Shown here: in pieces, positions 1 through 9,037 of the stretch
Layout: the number at the start of each line of letters is the position of its first letter
Numbering within the stretch: position 1 is the stretch's first letter
Assembly (NCBI GenBank): GCA_025462885.1
Contig: JAOAPN010000004.1
Span: 124,001 to 188,000, forward strand
Direction: 5' to 3'
From: Acidobacteriaceae bacterium
Lineage (GTDB): Bacteria; Acidobacteriota; Terriglobia; Terriglobales; Acidobacteriaceae
DNA: 64,000 nucleotides
The notes under the pieces: model-generated
Told to the model about the DNA's origin: nothing
The model's database searches: none
Seen by the model: the letters and a program-made list of their open reading frames with translations, nothing else
Position numbers and translations under genes: made by a program

Positions 1-459
1 CTTGAAAAGCGCCAGCCGGTCGGACTTGTGCTTGGGAAAGGTCTGTTCGTGGCGATAGACGACCTTATCGGCGTAGTCATAGAGATGGCCGAGAGCGATG
101 AAGCCGCGGCGTTCCTGCACCTGGTTGGTATGCGGCACGGTGTAGGTCTGGGAGTAGCCGTAGAGCGCCGGCTCCTTCTCCTCGCGAAGAATGCTCTCCT
201 TGCGCCACGCGCTGAGCGACTCGGCGGCGCGGGTGTAAACATTGTGCGCCTGTTCGCCGGCGGGCAGAAACTCCTGCGGCTCGGTATCGCTCGGCTCGCG
301 CTTGCCGAGGATGACCCGGATGAGGTTGTAGGGGCTGGCGTCGTAGTAACGCTGCTGCATCTCGGGAGTGATCTTGTCGTAGGGCTGGGTGACGACGTCT
401 TCCATCTTGACGCGGGCGGTGTCGTAGCGGAGGGCGCGGAAGGGGTAAATGCGGGCCAT
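1..459 (-). CDS. DUF1015 family protein (C-terminus beyond left edge)
   Basis: The first 153 residues are present and the gene runs off the left edge. The N-terminus MARIYPFRALRYD, followed by a conserved QPYDKITPEM stretch and SPYNLIRVILGK, matches my knowledge of the DUF1015 family, cytosolic proteins of unsettled function often found near amino-acid or phosphoserine metabolism genes. The ATG at 459 is preceded by CAGGAG about 9 bases upstream, which fixes the start. The segment is rich in Glu, Arg and Tyr and has no signal peptide or membrane segment. No biochemical role can be given from the sequence. The family call is fairly secure; the function is not. Confidence 0.75.
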   Translation of the reverse strand, partial: MARIYPFRALRYDTARVKMEDVVTQPYDKITPEMQQRYYDASPYNLIRVILGKREPSDTEPQEFLPAGEQAHNVYTRAAESLSAWRKESILREEKEPALYGYSQTYTVPHTNQVQERRGFIALGHLYDYADKVVYRHEQTFPKHKSDRLALFK

Positions 460-927
460 TCGGTTTGGATCTCCTGAAAGTACTGAGGTGATTGTACGGG
501 TGGAGGGTGTGGGAGGTCTGCCCGACCGCCGAGTTGTGTTTCGTGGTTCTTTTCGGTTCCACCCGCTCCTTCTATAGAGTGTCCTTCGTCCAAAAGGCTT
601 AGAGGTGCTGAGGAAGATGAGCCCTTGGACGGTGAAGGCAGGTGGATGTATAGTTTCGACCCGGGCAGGATGCATCTCATCCAGGAACGGCATCGTATAG
701 GTTCTGCTCTTCGCAGAAGTTAACCGGGCAGGAGGAGTACCAGTTTGACTGTGCTTCCACTTCGCAGGCAGAAGTACAGCAGAAGTATCTCGGAATGTTC
801 GGAAAGAGAAAGCCCAGTGTAAGCTGCGGGCGTAGGGTACATTGCGGAGAAGGCATTCGGAGCCGATACGGCTTGACGGGATGCAGGCAAGAGCTGGGAT
901 TCAGCGCAAGGATGACACAGGCTTCCT
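460..927. other. Intergenic region between divergent genes, no recognised element
   Basis: This 468-base gap separates the divergently transcribed DUF1015 gene and the first VWFA gene, so it should hold promoters for both. I see no convincing -35/-10 pair, hairpin, RNA gene or member of the repeat families found elsewhere. Short open frames here lack ribosome binding sites and resemble nothing known to me. Confidence 0.4.
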
Positions 928-963
928 ATGGAATCGACTGGCGATGGCAGGAACAGAGGTGCG

Positions 964-1998
964 GTGCGGCGGCTGACAGTGGGAATGTTTGCGCTGGCCC
1001 TGGTGTGCGCGGTCATCAGTGGAGAGCTGGTCTGGGCGCAGGACAATCCTCTCAACCAGGTCCAGACGCCCCCGGCTCCTCCTCCCAAAAAGACGCCGGA
1101 GGACTTGAAGCCGGTGATCGAGGGAGCCGAGAACGCCGCCGCGCAGGCCACCACGCGACGCGATGCGCGCATCCGGGTCGATGTAAACCTCGTACTCGTT
1201 CCCATGACCGTGACCGACCCCATGAATCGGCTGGTAACCGGGCTCGAGCGGGAGAACTTTCAGATCTACGACAACAATCTACCCCAGGCGATCAAGTCGT
1301 TTTCTACCGACGACGCTCCGCTGACCATTGGAATCGTCTTTGACCTGAGCGGCAGCATGGGGTCGAAGTTCGTCCGGGCGCGGAAGGCCCTGAGCGAGTT
1401 TCTGCGAACCTGCAATCCGCAGGATGAATTCTTCGTAGTCGGATTCAACGATCGGCCTGCCGTCATCGTGGACTACACCTCCGACATCGACGACGTCGAA
1501 GCGCGCATGGTGATGCTCAAGCCGGAGAACCGGACAGCTCTCATCGATGCGGTGTACCTCGGGGTGAACAAGCTCCGCCAGGCGAAGTACGACCGCAAGG
1601 CTTTGCTCGTCATCTCGGACGGCGGCGACAACCGCAGCCGCTACACCGAAAACGAACTTCGCCGCGTCGTCCGGGAGAGCGATCTGCAGATCTACTCCAT
1701 CGGCATCTTCGATCAGTACGCCCCCACCCAGGAGGAGCAGATGGGCCCCATCCTGCTGACAGACTTATGCGAGATGACCGGCGGACGCCTCTTCCGGGTG
1801 ACAGATATAGCGGAACTCGGCGATATCGCCGCCCGTATCAGCGCGGAGTTACGGAATGAGTACGTCATCGGTTACAGACCTTCCGAGGTGAAGAAGGACG
1901 GAAACTGGCGTAAATTGAAGGTACGGCTGGTTCCGCCGGCGGGACTCCCGCCGCTGACGGTACACAATCGCCAGGGGTACTATGCACCGTCGCAGTAG
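964..1998 (+). CDS. Exported VWFA-domain protein, acidobacterial type (first of tandem pair)
   Basis: An exported protein of about 344 residues with a von Willebrand factor A domain. The start GTG at 964 is preferred because AGAGG lies 4 bases upstream and the protein then opens directly with a signal peptide (VRRLTVGMFALALVCAV ending in VWAQ); an in-frame ATG at 928 would add 12 polar residues. After a Pro-rich linker come a beta-sandwich-like stretch and the VWA fold with a complete MIDAS motif (FDLSGSMGSKF) and a later ISDGGDN. The C-terminus (RNEYVIGYRPSE, RQGYYAPS) is typical of the VWFA-related family expanded in Acidobacteria, whose role is unknown, probably protein or surface binding in the periplasm. 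The stop overlaps the start of a paralogue, implying co-translation. Confidence 0.85.
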   Translation: MRRLTVGMFALALVCAVISGELVWAQDNPLNQVQTPPAPPPKKTPEDLKPVIEGAENAAAQATTRRDARIRVDVNLVLVPMTVTDPMNRLVTGLERENFQIYDNNLPQAIKSFSTDDAPLTIGIVFDLSGSMGSKFVRARKALSEFLRTCNPQDEFFVVGFNDRPAVIVDYTSDIDDVEARMVMLKPENRTALIDAVYLGVNKLRQAKYDRKALLVISDGGDNRSRYTENELRRVVRESDLQIYSIGIFDQYAPTQEEQMGPILLTDLCEMTGGRLFRVTDIAELGDIAARISAELRNEYVIGYRPSEVKKDGNWRKLKVRLVPPAGLPPLTVHNRQGYYAPSQ

Positions 1999-3139
1999 GG
2001 GGATTTGGGTGAAGGAATTCGCGGTGTGGCTGGTACTGCTGTGCACAGGTGTCTCCAGCGGATGGGCGCAGGGGACGCCACAAGCAGCACCTGCTGCCAG
2101 TGTCCAAACGCGTACTAACGTGCAGACTGCGCCTCTCTCGGTGGATCGTGATCCCGTGGCTTCGCCTGATCCTGACCCTCCTGCAGGGACCGCGCCAGTC
2201 CAGGGACCGGCCGGCGTCAGCGCCATCGAACGCGAGAAGGGCAAATACACCCTCCGCACCGACGCCTACGAGGTTCGACTGAACGCCACGGTTCTCGATG
2301 GAAGCGGGAAGTCGATCCAGACGCTGGATAAGGACGCGTTTCGGGTCTACGAAGATGGGACGCCGCAGACCATCACCTCGTTCCGGCACGAGGATCTGCC
2401 CGTCTCGCTCGGAATCGTGATCGACAGCTCAGGCTCGATGTACGACAAGCGCAACGCGGTGGAACAGGCCGCGCTCGACCTCATCAAGCTCTCCAACCGC
2501 GAGGACGAGGCTTTCGTAGTCGACTTCTCCTGGGAGGCGTTCATCGACCAGGACTTTACGAACGACATCGGCAAGCTCCAGCAGGGGCTAAGCTTCATCA
2601 AGTCCAGCGGCGGCACCGCCATCTACGACGCCCTCGTTGCCAGCGCCGATTATCTAACCAAGAATGCCAAGCATCCCAAGCAGGTTCTGCTGGTCGTGAC
2701 CGACGGCGAAGACAACGCTTCCAGTGCAACGCTGGAGCAGGCCATCCGGCGCATCCAGGACCTGGACGGACCGGTGGTCTACTGCGTCGGCTTGCTGTTT
2801 GGCAATGACACGGACCGCAGCGAGGCTCGCCACGCCCGACGCGTGCTGGAGTCGCTGGCCGAGCAGACCGGCGGCGCGGCCTACTTCCCGAAGTCGATCA
2901 AGGAAGTGGACGCGATTGCCGCCGAGGTAGCGCAGGACATCCGCACCCAGTACACGATTGCCTACCACTCGACGAAGTCACCCACCCTCGGCGGGTACCG
3001 TCAGGTGCACGTAGAAGCCAAGGGCAAGAACGCCGGGCGGCTTTCGGTCCGCACCCGCAGCGGCTACTTCCCCAAGGTCGCTACGGACGCAAACAAAGCC
3101 GGAACCCCGGCCCTGACCGACACCACGAAACGGCCCTAG
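1982..3139 (+). CDS. Exported VWFA-domain protein, acidobacterial type (second of tandem pair)
   Basis: A paralogue of the preceding protein, 385 residues. It has a signal peptide (FAVWLVLLCTGVSSGWAQ), a low-complexity Pro/Ala/Thr linker, an N-terminal domain (RTDAYEVRLNATVLD, FRVYEDGTPQTI) and a VWA domain with MIDAS IDSSGSMYDKR and VTDGEDN, ending RTRSGYFPK. The ATG at 1982 overlaps the upstream gene by 17 bases and has AGGGG 4 bases upstream. A GTG at 2009 with AGGGGG 6 bases upstream is an equally good start and would give a cleaner signal peptide. Tandem arrangement and overlap suggest a co-expressed exported pair. The ligand is unknown. Confidence 0.85.
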   Translation: MHRRSRGIWVKEFAVWLVLLCTGVSSGWAQGTPQAAPAASVQTRTNVQTAPLSVDRDPVASPDPDPPAGTAPVQGPAGVSAIEREKGKYTLRTDAYEVRLNATVLDGSGKSIQTLDKDAFRVYEDGTPQTITSFRHEDLPVSLGIVIDSSGSMYDKRNAVEQAALDLIKLSNREDEAFVVDFSWEAFIDQDFTNDIGKLQQGLSFIKSSGGTAIYDALVASADYLTKNAKHPKQVLLVVTDGEDNASSATLEQAIRRIQDLDGPVVYCVGLLFGNDTDRSEARHARRVLESLAEQTGGAAYFPKSIKEVDAIAAEVAQDIRTQYTIAYHSTKSPTLGGYRQVHVEAKGKNAGRLSVRTRSGYFPKVATDANKAGTPALTDTTKRP

Positions 3140-3199
3140 GCAGTGTTGACCTATACCGGCGTTACATCTTCGTCGGTTCGATTGATTTCAGAGAATATT

Positions 3200-3230
3200 C
3201 GGAAGGGCACGGCTTCAGCCGTGCCAAAAG
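3200..3230. repeat. Repeat family A, copy 1 (first palindrome only)
   Basis: The motif CGGAAGGGCACGGCTTCAGC continues into CGTGCC, forming a GGCACGGCT/AGCCGTGCC hairpin. The same motif occurs at 7381 and 14077. This copy lacks the second, longer palindrome found in the other two. It lies downstream of the VWFA pair, in a 278-base gap before the acyl-CoA dehydrogenase. A related short inverted motif (AGGGCTGAAAACCCT) follows near 3274. Confidence 0.7.
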
Positions 3231-3417
3231 AAACAGATCAAAATGTTGAAAGCGTGACTGTAGCCTCACAACTGAGGGCTGAAAACCCTACCCATGGAAC
3301 TCCACTCCAGCCCTGGTTGACGACAATCGAACGGAACGCCTACTATGCCTGCCAGTGATGGCGGTATTAGTTTTTATTATGAAGCGAAGGGCTAAACCCA
3401 GAGTTTCAGGAGGCGCG

Positions 3418-4566
3418 ATGTTCGGTTTAACCGAGGAGCAGGAACAGTTACGAAAAGAGGTTCGGGCCTTCGCCGAGCGGGAGGTGGCCCCGCATGTAAG
3501 CGAATGGGACGAGAAGAGCGAGTTCCCCCACGCCGTGGTCCGCAAGCTCGGCCCGATGGGATTGATGGGCGTCATCTTTCCTGAAGAACTGGGCGGAGCC
3601 GGGATGGGGTACGTGGAGTACGTCCTCGCCGTCGAGGAGTTGAGCCGGGTGGACGGCAGCGTGGGGATCATCGTCGCCTCGCACAACTCGCTCTGTACGA
3701 ATCACATCATGCTCGCCGGCAACGACCAGCAGCGCAAGCGATGGATCACAAAGCTGGCCAGCGGAGAATGGCTGGGCTCGTGGGGACTGACCGAGCCAGG
3801 CTCCGGCTCCGACGCCGCAGGCATGCGGACGACCGCGACGAAGCGCGGAGACCGCTGGGTCCTCAACGGCAGCAAGACCTTCATCACCAACGGCACCTAC
3901 GCCGACTGCGCGCTGGTCCTCGCCGTGACCGACAAGGAGAAGGGAACGCGAGGTGGTATCTCCGCATTCGTCATCGAAAAGGGAACCAAAGGATTCAGGC
4001 CAGGAAAAAAGGAAAACAAACTCGGCCTCCGCGCCAGCGACACCGCTGAACTCATCTTCGAAGAATGCGAAATCCCCGACGAGAACCTGATCGGCAACGT
4101 GGGCGAAGGCTTCAAGGATGCGATGCGGGTGCTGGACGGCGGACGCATCTCAATCGCCGCGCTCAGCCTCGGCATGGCGCGCGGAGCCTTGGAAGCGGCA
4201 ATGAAATACGCCCAGCAGCGCCGCCAGTTCGGAAAGGCGATCAGCGAGTTTCAGGCCATCCAATTCAAACTAGCCACCATGGCGACAGAACTGGACGCCG
4301 CATGGCTCCTCACCATGCGAGCCGCGCAGATGAAAGACAAGGGCCAGAAGGTAACGCTCGAAGCCTCCATGGCAAAGCTCTACGCCAGTGAAGCCGCCTG
4401 CAGAATCTGCGACGAGGGTGTCCAGATCCACGGCGGCTACGGCTTCATCAAGGACTATCCCGCCGAGAAATTCTACCGTGACGTAAAGCTCTGCACCATC
4501 GGCGAAGGAACCAGCGAAATCCAACGCATAGTAATCGCCCGCGAGCTCCTGCGCGGAGGGCGATAG
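3418..4566 (+). CDS. Acyl-CoA dehydrogenase
   Basis: A 382-residue FAD-dependent acyl-CoA dehydrogenase, the normal length of the family; it would oxidise acyl-CoA to 2-enoyl-CoA in the cytosol and pass electrons to ETF. The N-terminal helical domain starts [16 protein letters not shown]. The middle beta domain has the signature [12 protein letters not shown] and [13 protein letters not shown]. The C-terminal helical domain has [19 protein letters not shown] and [19 protein letters not shown]. The expected catalytic glutamate lies in [10 protein letters not shown]. The ATG at 3418 is chosen because TCAGGAGG sits just upstream and the protein then begins where the family begins; an in-frame ATG further upstream has no such site. 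The substrate chain length (short or branched) cannot be read. No ETF genes are in the window. Confidence 0.93.
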   Translation: MFGLTEEQEQLRKEVRAFAEREVAPHVSEWDEKSEFPHAVVRKLGPMGLMGVIFPEELGGAGMGYVEYVLAVEELSRVDGSVGIIVASHNSLCTNHIMLAGNDQQRKRWITKLASGEWLGSWGLTEPGSGSDAAGMRTTATKRGDRWVLNGSKTFITNGTYADCALVLAVTDKEKGTRGGISAFVIEKGTKGFRPGKKENKLGLRASDTAELIFEECEIPDENLIGNVGEGFKDAMRVLDGGRISIAALSLGMARGALEAAMKYAQQRRQFGKAISEFQAIQFKLATMATELDAAWLLTMRAAQMKDKGQKVTLEASMAKLYASEAACRICDEGVQIHGGYGFIKDYPAEKFYRDVKLCTIGEGTSEIQRIVIARELLRGGR

Positions 4567-4660
4567 GCGCTTCGCGCTTCCGGGTTGGCTTCGGAGCCGG
4601 CATGACTGCCGAGCCAGACGCAGCTCAACTCTAAAAGGTTGTAGAGGGTCTAAAGGGCCG

Positions 4661-4763
4661 TCATCCTGAACGAAGTGAAGGACCCCTGTATTTCGTCAAG
4701 GGAAGCGGACCAGCTCGTACCCCGGTATCCGCCAGGACCCCTGTATTCCGTCTTTGCTGTTGC
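4661..4763 (+). repeat. Repeat family B, copy 1
   Basis: It starts TCATCCTGAACGAAGTGAAG and continues into units of the type GGACCCCTGTATTTCGTC, GGAAGCGGACCAG, CGGTATCC and then a second CAGGACCCCTGTATTCCGTC. It lies between the convergent acyl-CoA dehydrogenase and GH2 genes. Other copies are near 11.95, 19.56, 22.77, 26.6, 30.5 and 39.1 kb. This copy reads in the + orientation. Confidence 0.8.
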
Positions 4764-4831
4764 ACTTGCCGTGGTTTTGCTCTTATCCAATTGCAAGACC
4801 ACTCCAGGATCTCGAACTGGATCCATTGAGC

Positions 4832-7294
4832 TTAGAAGCTACGCAGGTTAGCTGACACCTTTGCAGGCACAGCTTTAAAACTCAAAGTCGCAGATGGAAC
4901 ACCATCAGCCGTCGCAGTGATAGTAATGACACCACTGGCAGCAGTAGCACGAACGATAGCCAAAGCTGTGCCGTTATAGAAAGCATGGTCCGGCGCTTGA
5001 AACGCCTCGTGATCGAGCAGGTTGCCGTTATCCGTGGCAACAATCTGAACCGGTCCCTTAGCCGCAAAGTGAACCACCGTAGTCGAGTCCGGAATGGCCG
5101 TGCCCGCTTCATCGACCAGCGTCGCGGCGACATAGGTGACGTCATTCCAATCCGGCGTCAAAGTCGTTGCTGCAGACTTCTCCAGCGGGTTCAGATTCGT
5201 AGTCAGGATCAGCCGCGCAGGCTTCCCTGCGGTGCGCAAAATATCTTCAGCAATAACTTTGCCTCCGCTGCGAGCCGTGGCTTTCAGAACCCCAGCAGCA
5301 TAGGGCACCTGGAAGATGATCGGGCTGGCGTCGGCGTGTAGCTTCTGCGTTCCGACGGAGGTGCCGTTAAGGGTCAACTCAACCTCTTCAGCGTTGGTGT
5401 AGACCTCGATATTTTCACTGTGAGCAGACGGATTCTTTGGACTCCAATCCAACACCAGCGGCTGGGTGAAGCGCGTCGGCGCGGGTGCGTTCGGTGCCTC
5501 GTAGCCCGGATCGGTCGGAGACTTCTGGCTGATTTCAACTCGCCTTGCAATCCGAACCATGGGTGCGGATGTCCACCACGATTGCCGCTCGTACGCACGG
5601 GCACGCGGCAGAGAAGTAGTCAGCAACAGCCCGGAGCCGGAACCAATCGCGGGCCAGACGCCGGACTCGCCCAGGTAGTCGATACCGGTCCAGAGGAACT
5701 GCCCGGAGTACTCCGCATGGTCGCGCATGGCGATCCACTGGTTGCGGTCGTGCGTGTTCTCCGTGCCGACGATGGAGCGCGTCGGCTTGTCGGCATGAGC
5801 CTTCAGAATCTCCTGCTCGCGGTAGTTCTGACCGATCACATCGAGCAGATCGGCGAGCCCGTTGTCGTAGTCGTGCGAGACATTCGGACGAAAGAGCCCC
5901 TGTGTCACAGGCCGCGTCGGATCGTTCTGGTGAAAGCTCTCGACGAGCGACTTCAGGATCGGAATCGCAATCTCAGGATGCGGCGTGTCATGAATTTCAT
6001 TGCCGGCGGAGTAAAGAATAACGCTGGGGTGATTCCGGTCGCGCTTCACCGTGTCGGCCGTATCGCGCAGGCTCCACTCCTTGAAGTAGAGGTGATAGTC
6101 GTAAGGATTCTTCGCGACGGTCCAGGCGTCGAACATCTCATCCATCACCAGGAAGCCCATGCGATCGCACAGGTCGAGAAACTCCGGCGCAGGAGGATTG
6201 TGCGCCGTCCGAATCGCATTCACGCCCATCGCCCGCAGAGCCGTCAGCCGCCGGGCCCACGCGGCCAGCGGGACAGCCGTGCCCAGCGCCCCGGCGTCCG
6301 TGTGAAGCGCCGCGCCATAGATTTTGTGGTGCGTCCCGTTGAGGAAGAACCCCTGGTTCGGATCAAAGTGGAACTCCCGAATCCCGAACGCCACCTGCTC
6401 CTGATCGGACGGAGACTGCCTCGGCCGCTGCACCCACACATTCAGCGTGTGAAGTGCCGGATGGTCCAGATCCCACCGCTCCGGGTTTGGCACGGCGAAC
6501 TCTGCTTCAAGGTCGGCAGACGAGTGCGCGGCGATGATAGAGGCCTTCGACCGGATCGGCGCAAAGGTCTCGAAAGCCTTCCCCGAAGGCAGGCTGAGCG
6601 ACACAGTAAGGGCAACCTCGCTTGGAGTGTCGGAGTCGTTCTGCACCGTGGTGCGAACATGCACTGTGGCAGACTCGGCGCTCACCTTCGGTGTCGTCAC
6701 GAAGGTCCCCCACGGCGCGATATGCACCGCATTGGTCGTAATCAGGCGCACCTGTCGGTTGATACCCGCACCCGGATACCATCGCGAAGCCCGCTGCTGC
6801 GCATTATCCGTACGCACGGCGATCACGTTCTTGCCCGGATGCAGATGCGAGGTCAGGTCATAGTTGAAACTGACGTACCCATACGGACGATGGCCGAGCA
6901 GCTCCCCATTGCAGTAGACGTCGGAGTTCGCCATCACGCCATCGAACGCAATGTAGGTGCGCTTGGCTGGCTCGAGCTTCGCTGGCAGAGTAATGGCCTT
7001 GCGATACCAGGCAATGCCGGTGGGAAAGAAGCCGCCCGGAGGCCCGGAAGGATTCTTCTGATCGACGGGACCGGCGATGGCCCAGTCATGGGGCAGCGTC
7101 ACGGTATTCCACGCGGCATCGTCAAAGGCCACTGCCTGCGCATTCGCCGGATCCGATTGAGAGAAGTGCCAGTCCTGCACCAGCGGCGCGACAGTGCGCG
7201 CAGAGGCAGCATGCAAAGGCAGAGACAGAGGCAGAGGCAGAGGCAGGGCTGCGGCGAAGACGAACGCGGAGAGGAGGAAGGTCGTGCGAGGCAT
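4832..7294 (-). CDS. Exported glycoside hydrolase family 2 (beta-galactosidase-like)
   Basis: An 820-residue exported enzyme with GH2 architecture: signal peptide, jelly-roll sugar-binding domain (residues about 35-200, with WYRKAITLPAKL and CNGELLGHRPYGY), Ig-like domain, TIM barrel (about 310-600), and C-terminal Ig-like domains of the DUF4982 type. In the barrel VILYSAGNEIHD carries the expected acid/base Glu and SIVGTENTHD the expected nucleophile. It likely releases beta-galactosyl or a related sugar from plant polysaccharide or glycans in the periplasm. The signal peptide contains LPLPLPLSLPL, encoded by a hexanucleotide repeat. CAGGAG lies 4 bases before the ATG. Two PL22-type proteins follow on the same strand, pointing to pectin or side-chain degradation. 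Exact sugar specificity is uncertain. Confidence 0.88.
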   Translation of the reverse strand: MPRTTFLLSAFVFAAALPLPLPLSLPLHAASARTVAPLVQDWHFSQSDPANAQAVAFDDAAWNTVTLPHDWAIAGPVDQKNPSGPPGGFFPTGIAWYRKAITLPAKLEPAKRTYIAFDGVMANSDVYCNGELLGHRPYGYVSFNYDLTSHLHPGKNVIAVRTDNAQQRASRWYPGAGINRQVRLITTNAVHIAPWGTFVTTPKVSAESATVHVRTTVQNDSDTPSEVALTVSLSLPSGKAFETFAPIRSKASIIAAHSSADLEAEFAVPNPERWDLDHPALHTLNVWVQRPRQSPSDQEQVAFGIREFHFDPNQGFFLNGTHHKIYGAALHTDAGALGTAVPLAAWARRLTALRAMGVNAIRTAHNPPAPEFLDLCDRMGFLVMDEMFDAWTVAKNPYDYHLYFKEWSLRDTADTVKRDRNHPSVILYSAGNEIHDTPHPEIAIPILKSLVESFHQNDPTRPVTQGLFRPNVSHDYDNGLADLLDVIGQNYREQEILKAHADKPTRSIVGTENTHDRNQWIAMRDHAEYSGQFLWTGIDYLGESGVWPAIGSGSGLLLTTSLPRARAYERQSWWTSAPMVRIARRVEISQKSPTDPGYEAPNAPAPTRFTQPLVLDWSPKNPSAHSENIEVYTNAEEVELTLNGTSVGTQKLHADASPIIFQVPYAAGVLKATARSGGKVIAEDILRTAGKPARLILTTNLNPLEKSAATTLTPDWNDVTYVAATLVDEAGTAIPDSTTVVHFAAKGPVQIVATDNGNLLDHEAFQAPDHAFYNGTALAIVRATAASGVITITATADGVPSATLSFKAVPAKVSANLRSF
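7218..7247 (-). repeat. Hexanucleotide tandem repeat inside the GH2 signal peptide
   Basis: On the + strand the unit GGCAGA occurs about five times, one copy being GACAGA. On the coding strand it adds Pro-Leu pairs to the hydrophobic core of the signal peptide. Unit changes keep the frame. Confidence 0.75.
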
Positions 7295-7380
7295 CGTGCT
7301 CCTGAAGTACGGGGTTTTAAGTCACCTCGACTCATCGGGGTGACGCCTTTTCGCTGGCTCGGTTCAATGCAGAGGATTTT

Positions 7381-7464
7381 CGGAAGGGCACGGCTTCAGC
7401 CGTGCCAATAAAAGCCTCTCCCTCTATACTTTTGCCGGTTCGCCACAGGCGAACCGGCAAAAGT
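7381..7464. repeat. Repeat family A, copy 2 (compound palindrome)
   Basis: A first palindrome (GGCACGGCT/AGCCGTGCC) is followed after a pyrimidine-rich spacer by a second, perfect 17-bp inverted repeat. The second has arms ACTTTTGCCGGTTCGCC (7428-7444) and its complement (7448-7464) around a 3-base loop. It lies between two minus-strand genes and could act as a transcription terminator as well as a dispersed repeat. Confidence 0.8.
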
Positions 7465-7480
7465 ACCATCGAACTCAATC

Positions 7481-8929
7481 CTACTTCGCTGCGGCAGGGG
7501 GCACCACATTGACCGGTGTAGGATCGGTCGGGTTGAACTGCTTCGCCAGCATCGGCGTCGATTGAATATCCGTCACCCCGGCAGGAGCCTTCGCCGTCTC
7601 AACCCCAAATACGTAACTAGGGCCGAACATATTGCTGGTAAAGATCACCAGCGACTTATCCGGCGAGAAGCGCACGTTCGGCTCAAGGCGATAGTTATGG
7701 TGAGCCATGTTCACCAGGTGTTCCGCCTCGAAGACCCCGGGCTGCCAGAAGTCCGGCTCGTTGATCGCTCCAACGCCGGGAAGCATCCGCGGATGGAAGA
7801 GCTCGATCCACTCGCCGTCCGGTGCCTTCGCAACCTGGCCTGGATCGCCGCCGTCTCCGGTGAACAACGAGAGGTCGTGGGTAAGGTTGAAGTGAATCGA
7901 CCACTCATTCCTCTGCAGGTGATAGGCCGTGCGTTTGCCGGTGCTCAGGTCATACCCGGCGAGGTAGAAGTCTTCGCCTTTGGGCGGCTGCCAGTCGTAC
8001 CAGATGGTCTTGCCATCCAGCCCCCAGAACTCGTGTCCCGCGATCTCCATGAACATCGTTCGCTTGTGGATCAAAGTGTTATGCGTGCCGTCCGTATGGA
8101 TCATCCAGATGCGATCCACCTTCTGCCACGGACCTTCGTGGCAGTACATCAACAGCGTCGGATCGGCAGGGGAGAACAGCAGATGGTTCACCCAGTCGGT
8201 GCTCTTCAGCAGTGTCGTAACCTTGCCGTTCAGAGGCCCCGGCGTCAGGTTAACGGTGTAGAGAATCAGCGGCTGCCGCGAGGCCAGGCGCCGCTCCATC
8301 ATCGCTCCCTTACCCTCCGGCTGGATCAGGCCGCCCGGCGTAGTCGCGCGCGCAGGAGTGCCGTTGGGCGAGACCCGATTCGCGCCATACTCAGGAGCCA
8401 CGGCGGGACCATCGTTCATGGTGCCGGCCACCAGCGTCTCGTCCGCGTTGACCGTGACGGCGTTGCCGCCCTTCGGCAGGTCCGCAAGCTTCTTGATGGT
8501 TCCGGTATCTACATTCGCGCCATAGATGGAGAGCAGTTTCGTGGCAGGATCGGTCTGCGTGAAAAAGACGGTGTTGGTCTTGCTGCCGACGACGATAGCG
8601 TGGACGCCATTGCGAAAACGCGCTCCCGGATCGGATGGATCGGCAGGCGGCGCGGGTGGGTTCGGAACCAGCAGCCGGCTATTTTTTGTAGCCAGTTCCA
8701 GAACATGAATCCCATCGCGTCCGGTGTAGATCATCGAGCGGTGATCCGGCGTATAGGCGTTCACATTGAAGTAGAAGCCGGAGGAGTTCGCCTCATCGGT
8801 AAGACGATAGACGCGATGGCCGGTATCCTTGTCCACCCAGGTCTTCGGAATCGGAGACGGAGTGGATTGGGCTGCAAGGGTGGTTGCGGCAGTGAGGGCG
8901 AGCAGCGAAAAGCGGAACAGGTGTGGCAT
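7481..8929 (-). CDS. Oligogalacturonate lyase-like exported beta-propeller protein (PL22 type)
   Basis: A 482-residue exported protein. The start at 8929 has AGGAG 7 bases upstream and gives a signal peptide (MPHLFRFSLLALTAATTLAAQ); an in-frame ATG at 8968 has no such support. The mature protein opens with TWVDKDTGHRVYRLT and contains repeated beta-propeller blades, with HEFWGLDGKTIWYDWQ, WSIHFNLTHD and MAHHNYRLEPNVRFSPD. These match my memory of oligogalacturonate lyases (polysaccharide lyase family 22), manganese enzymes that cleave short pectin oligomers by beta-elimination. Known characterised members are cytosolic, so the signal peptide is notable. A tandem paralogue lies immediately upstream in transcription order. 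The substrate is inferred, not shown. Confidence 0.78.
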   Translation of the reverse strand: MPHLFRFSLLALTAATTLAAQSTPSPIPKTWVDKDTGHRVYRLTDEANSSGFYFNVNAYTPDHRSMIYTGRDGIHVLELATKNSRLLVPNPPAPPADPSDPGARFRNGVHAIVVGSKTNTVFFTQTDPATKLLSIYGANVDTGTIKKLADLPKGGNAVTVNADETLVAGTMNDGPAVAPEYGANRVSPNGTPARATTPGGLIQPEGKGAMMERRLASRQPLILYTVNLTPGPLNGKVTTLLKSTDWVNHLLFSPADPTLLMYCHEGPWQKVDRIWMIHTDGTHNTLIHKRTMFMEIAGHEFWGLDGKTIWYDWQPPKGEDFYLAGYDLSTGKRTAYHLQRNEWSIHFNLTHDLSLFTGDGGDPGQVAKAPDGEWIELFHPRMLPGVGAINEPDFWQPGVFEAEHLVNMAHHNYRLEPNVRFSPDKSLVIFTSNMFGPSYVFGVETAKAPAGVTDIQSTPMLAKQFNPTDPTPVNVVPPAAAK

Positions 8930-9037
8930 GGACTTACTCCTGGGGCCTATGGTCCCTATCCCCTGCACGAAGTGTGGCGCAAGGGATAGGGAGCGGGGGT
9001 CTGTTACTTGGCTGGTCTATCTTGTGGTCAGCCGGGG

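Noticed and set aside
3143..3358. Short + strand frame across repeat A copy 1
   Set aside because: It is read through a dispersed palindromic repeat and has no ribosome binding site.
5420..7411. A 663-codon open frame on the + strand opposite the GH2 gene
   Set aside because: It is a frame shadow of a GC-rich gene: very Arg-rich, no ribosome binding site, no domain. The minus strand has a full GH2 protein with signal peptide and catalytic motifs.
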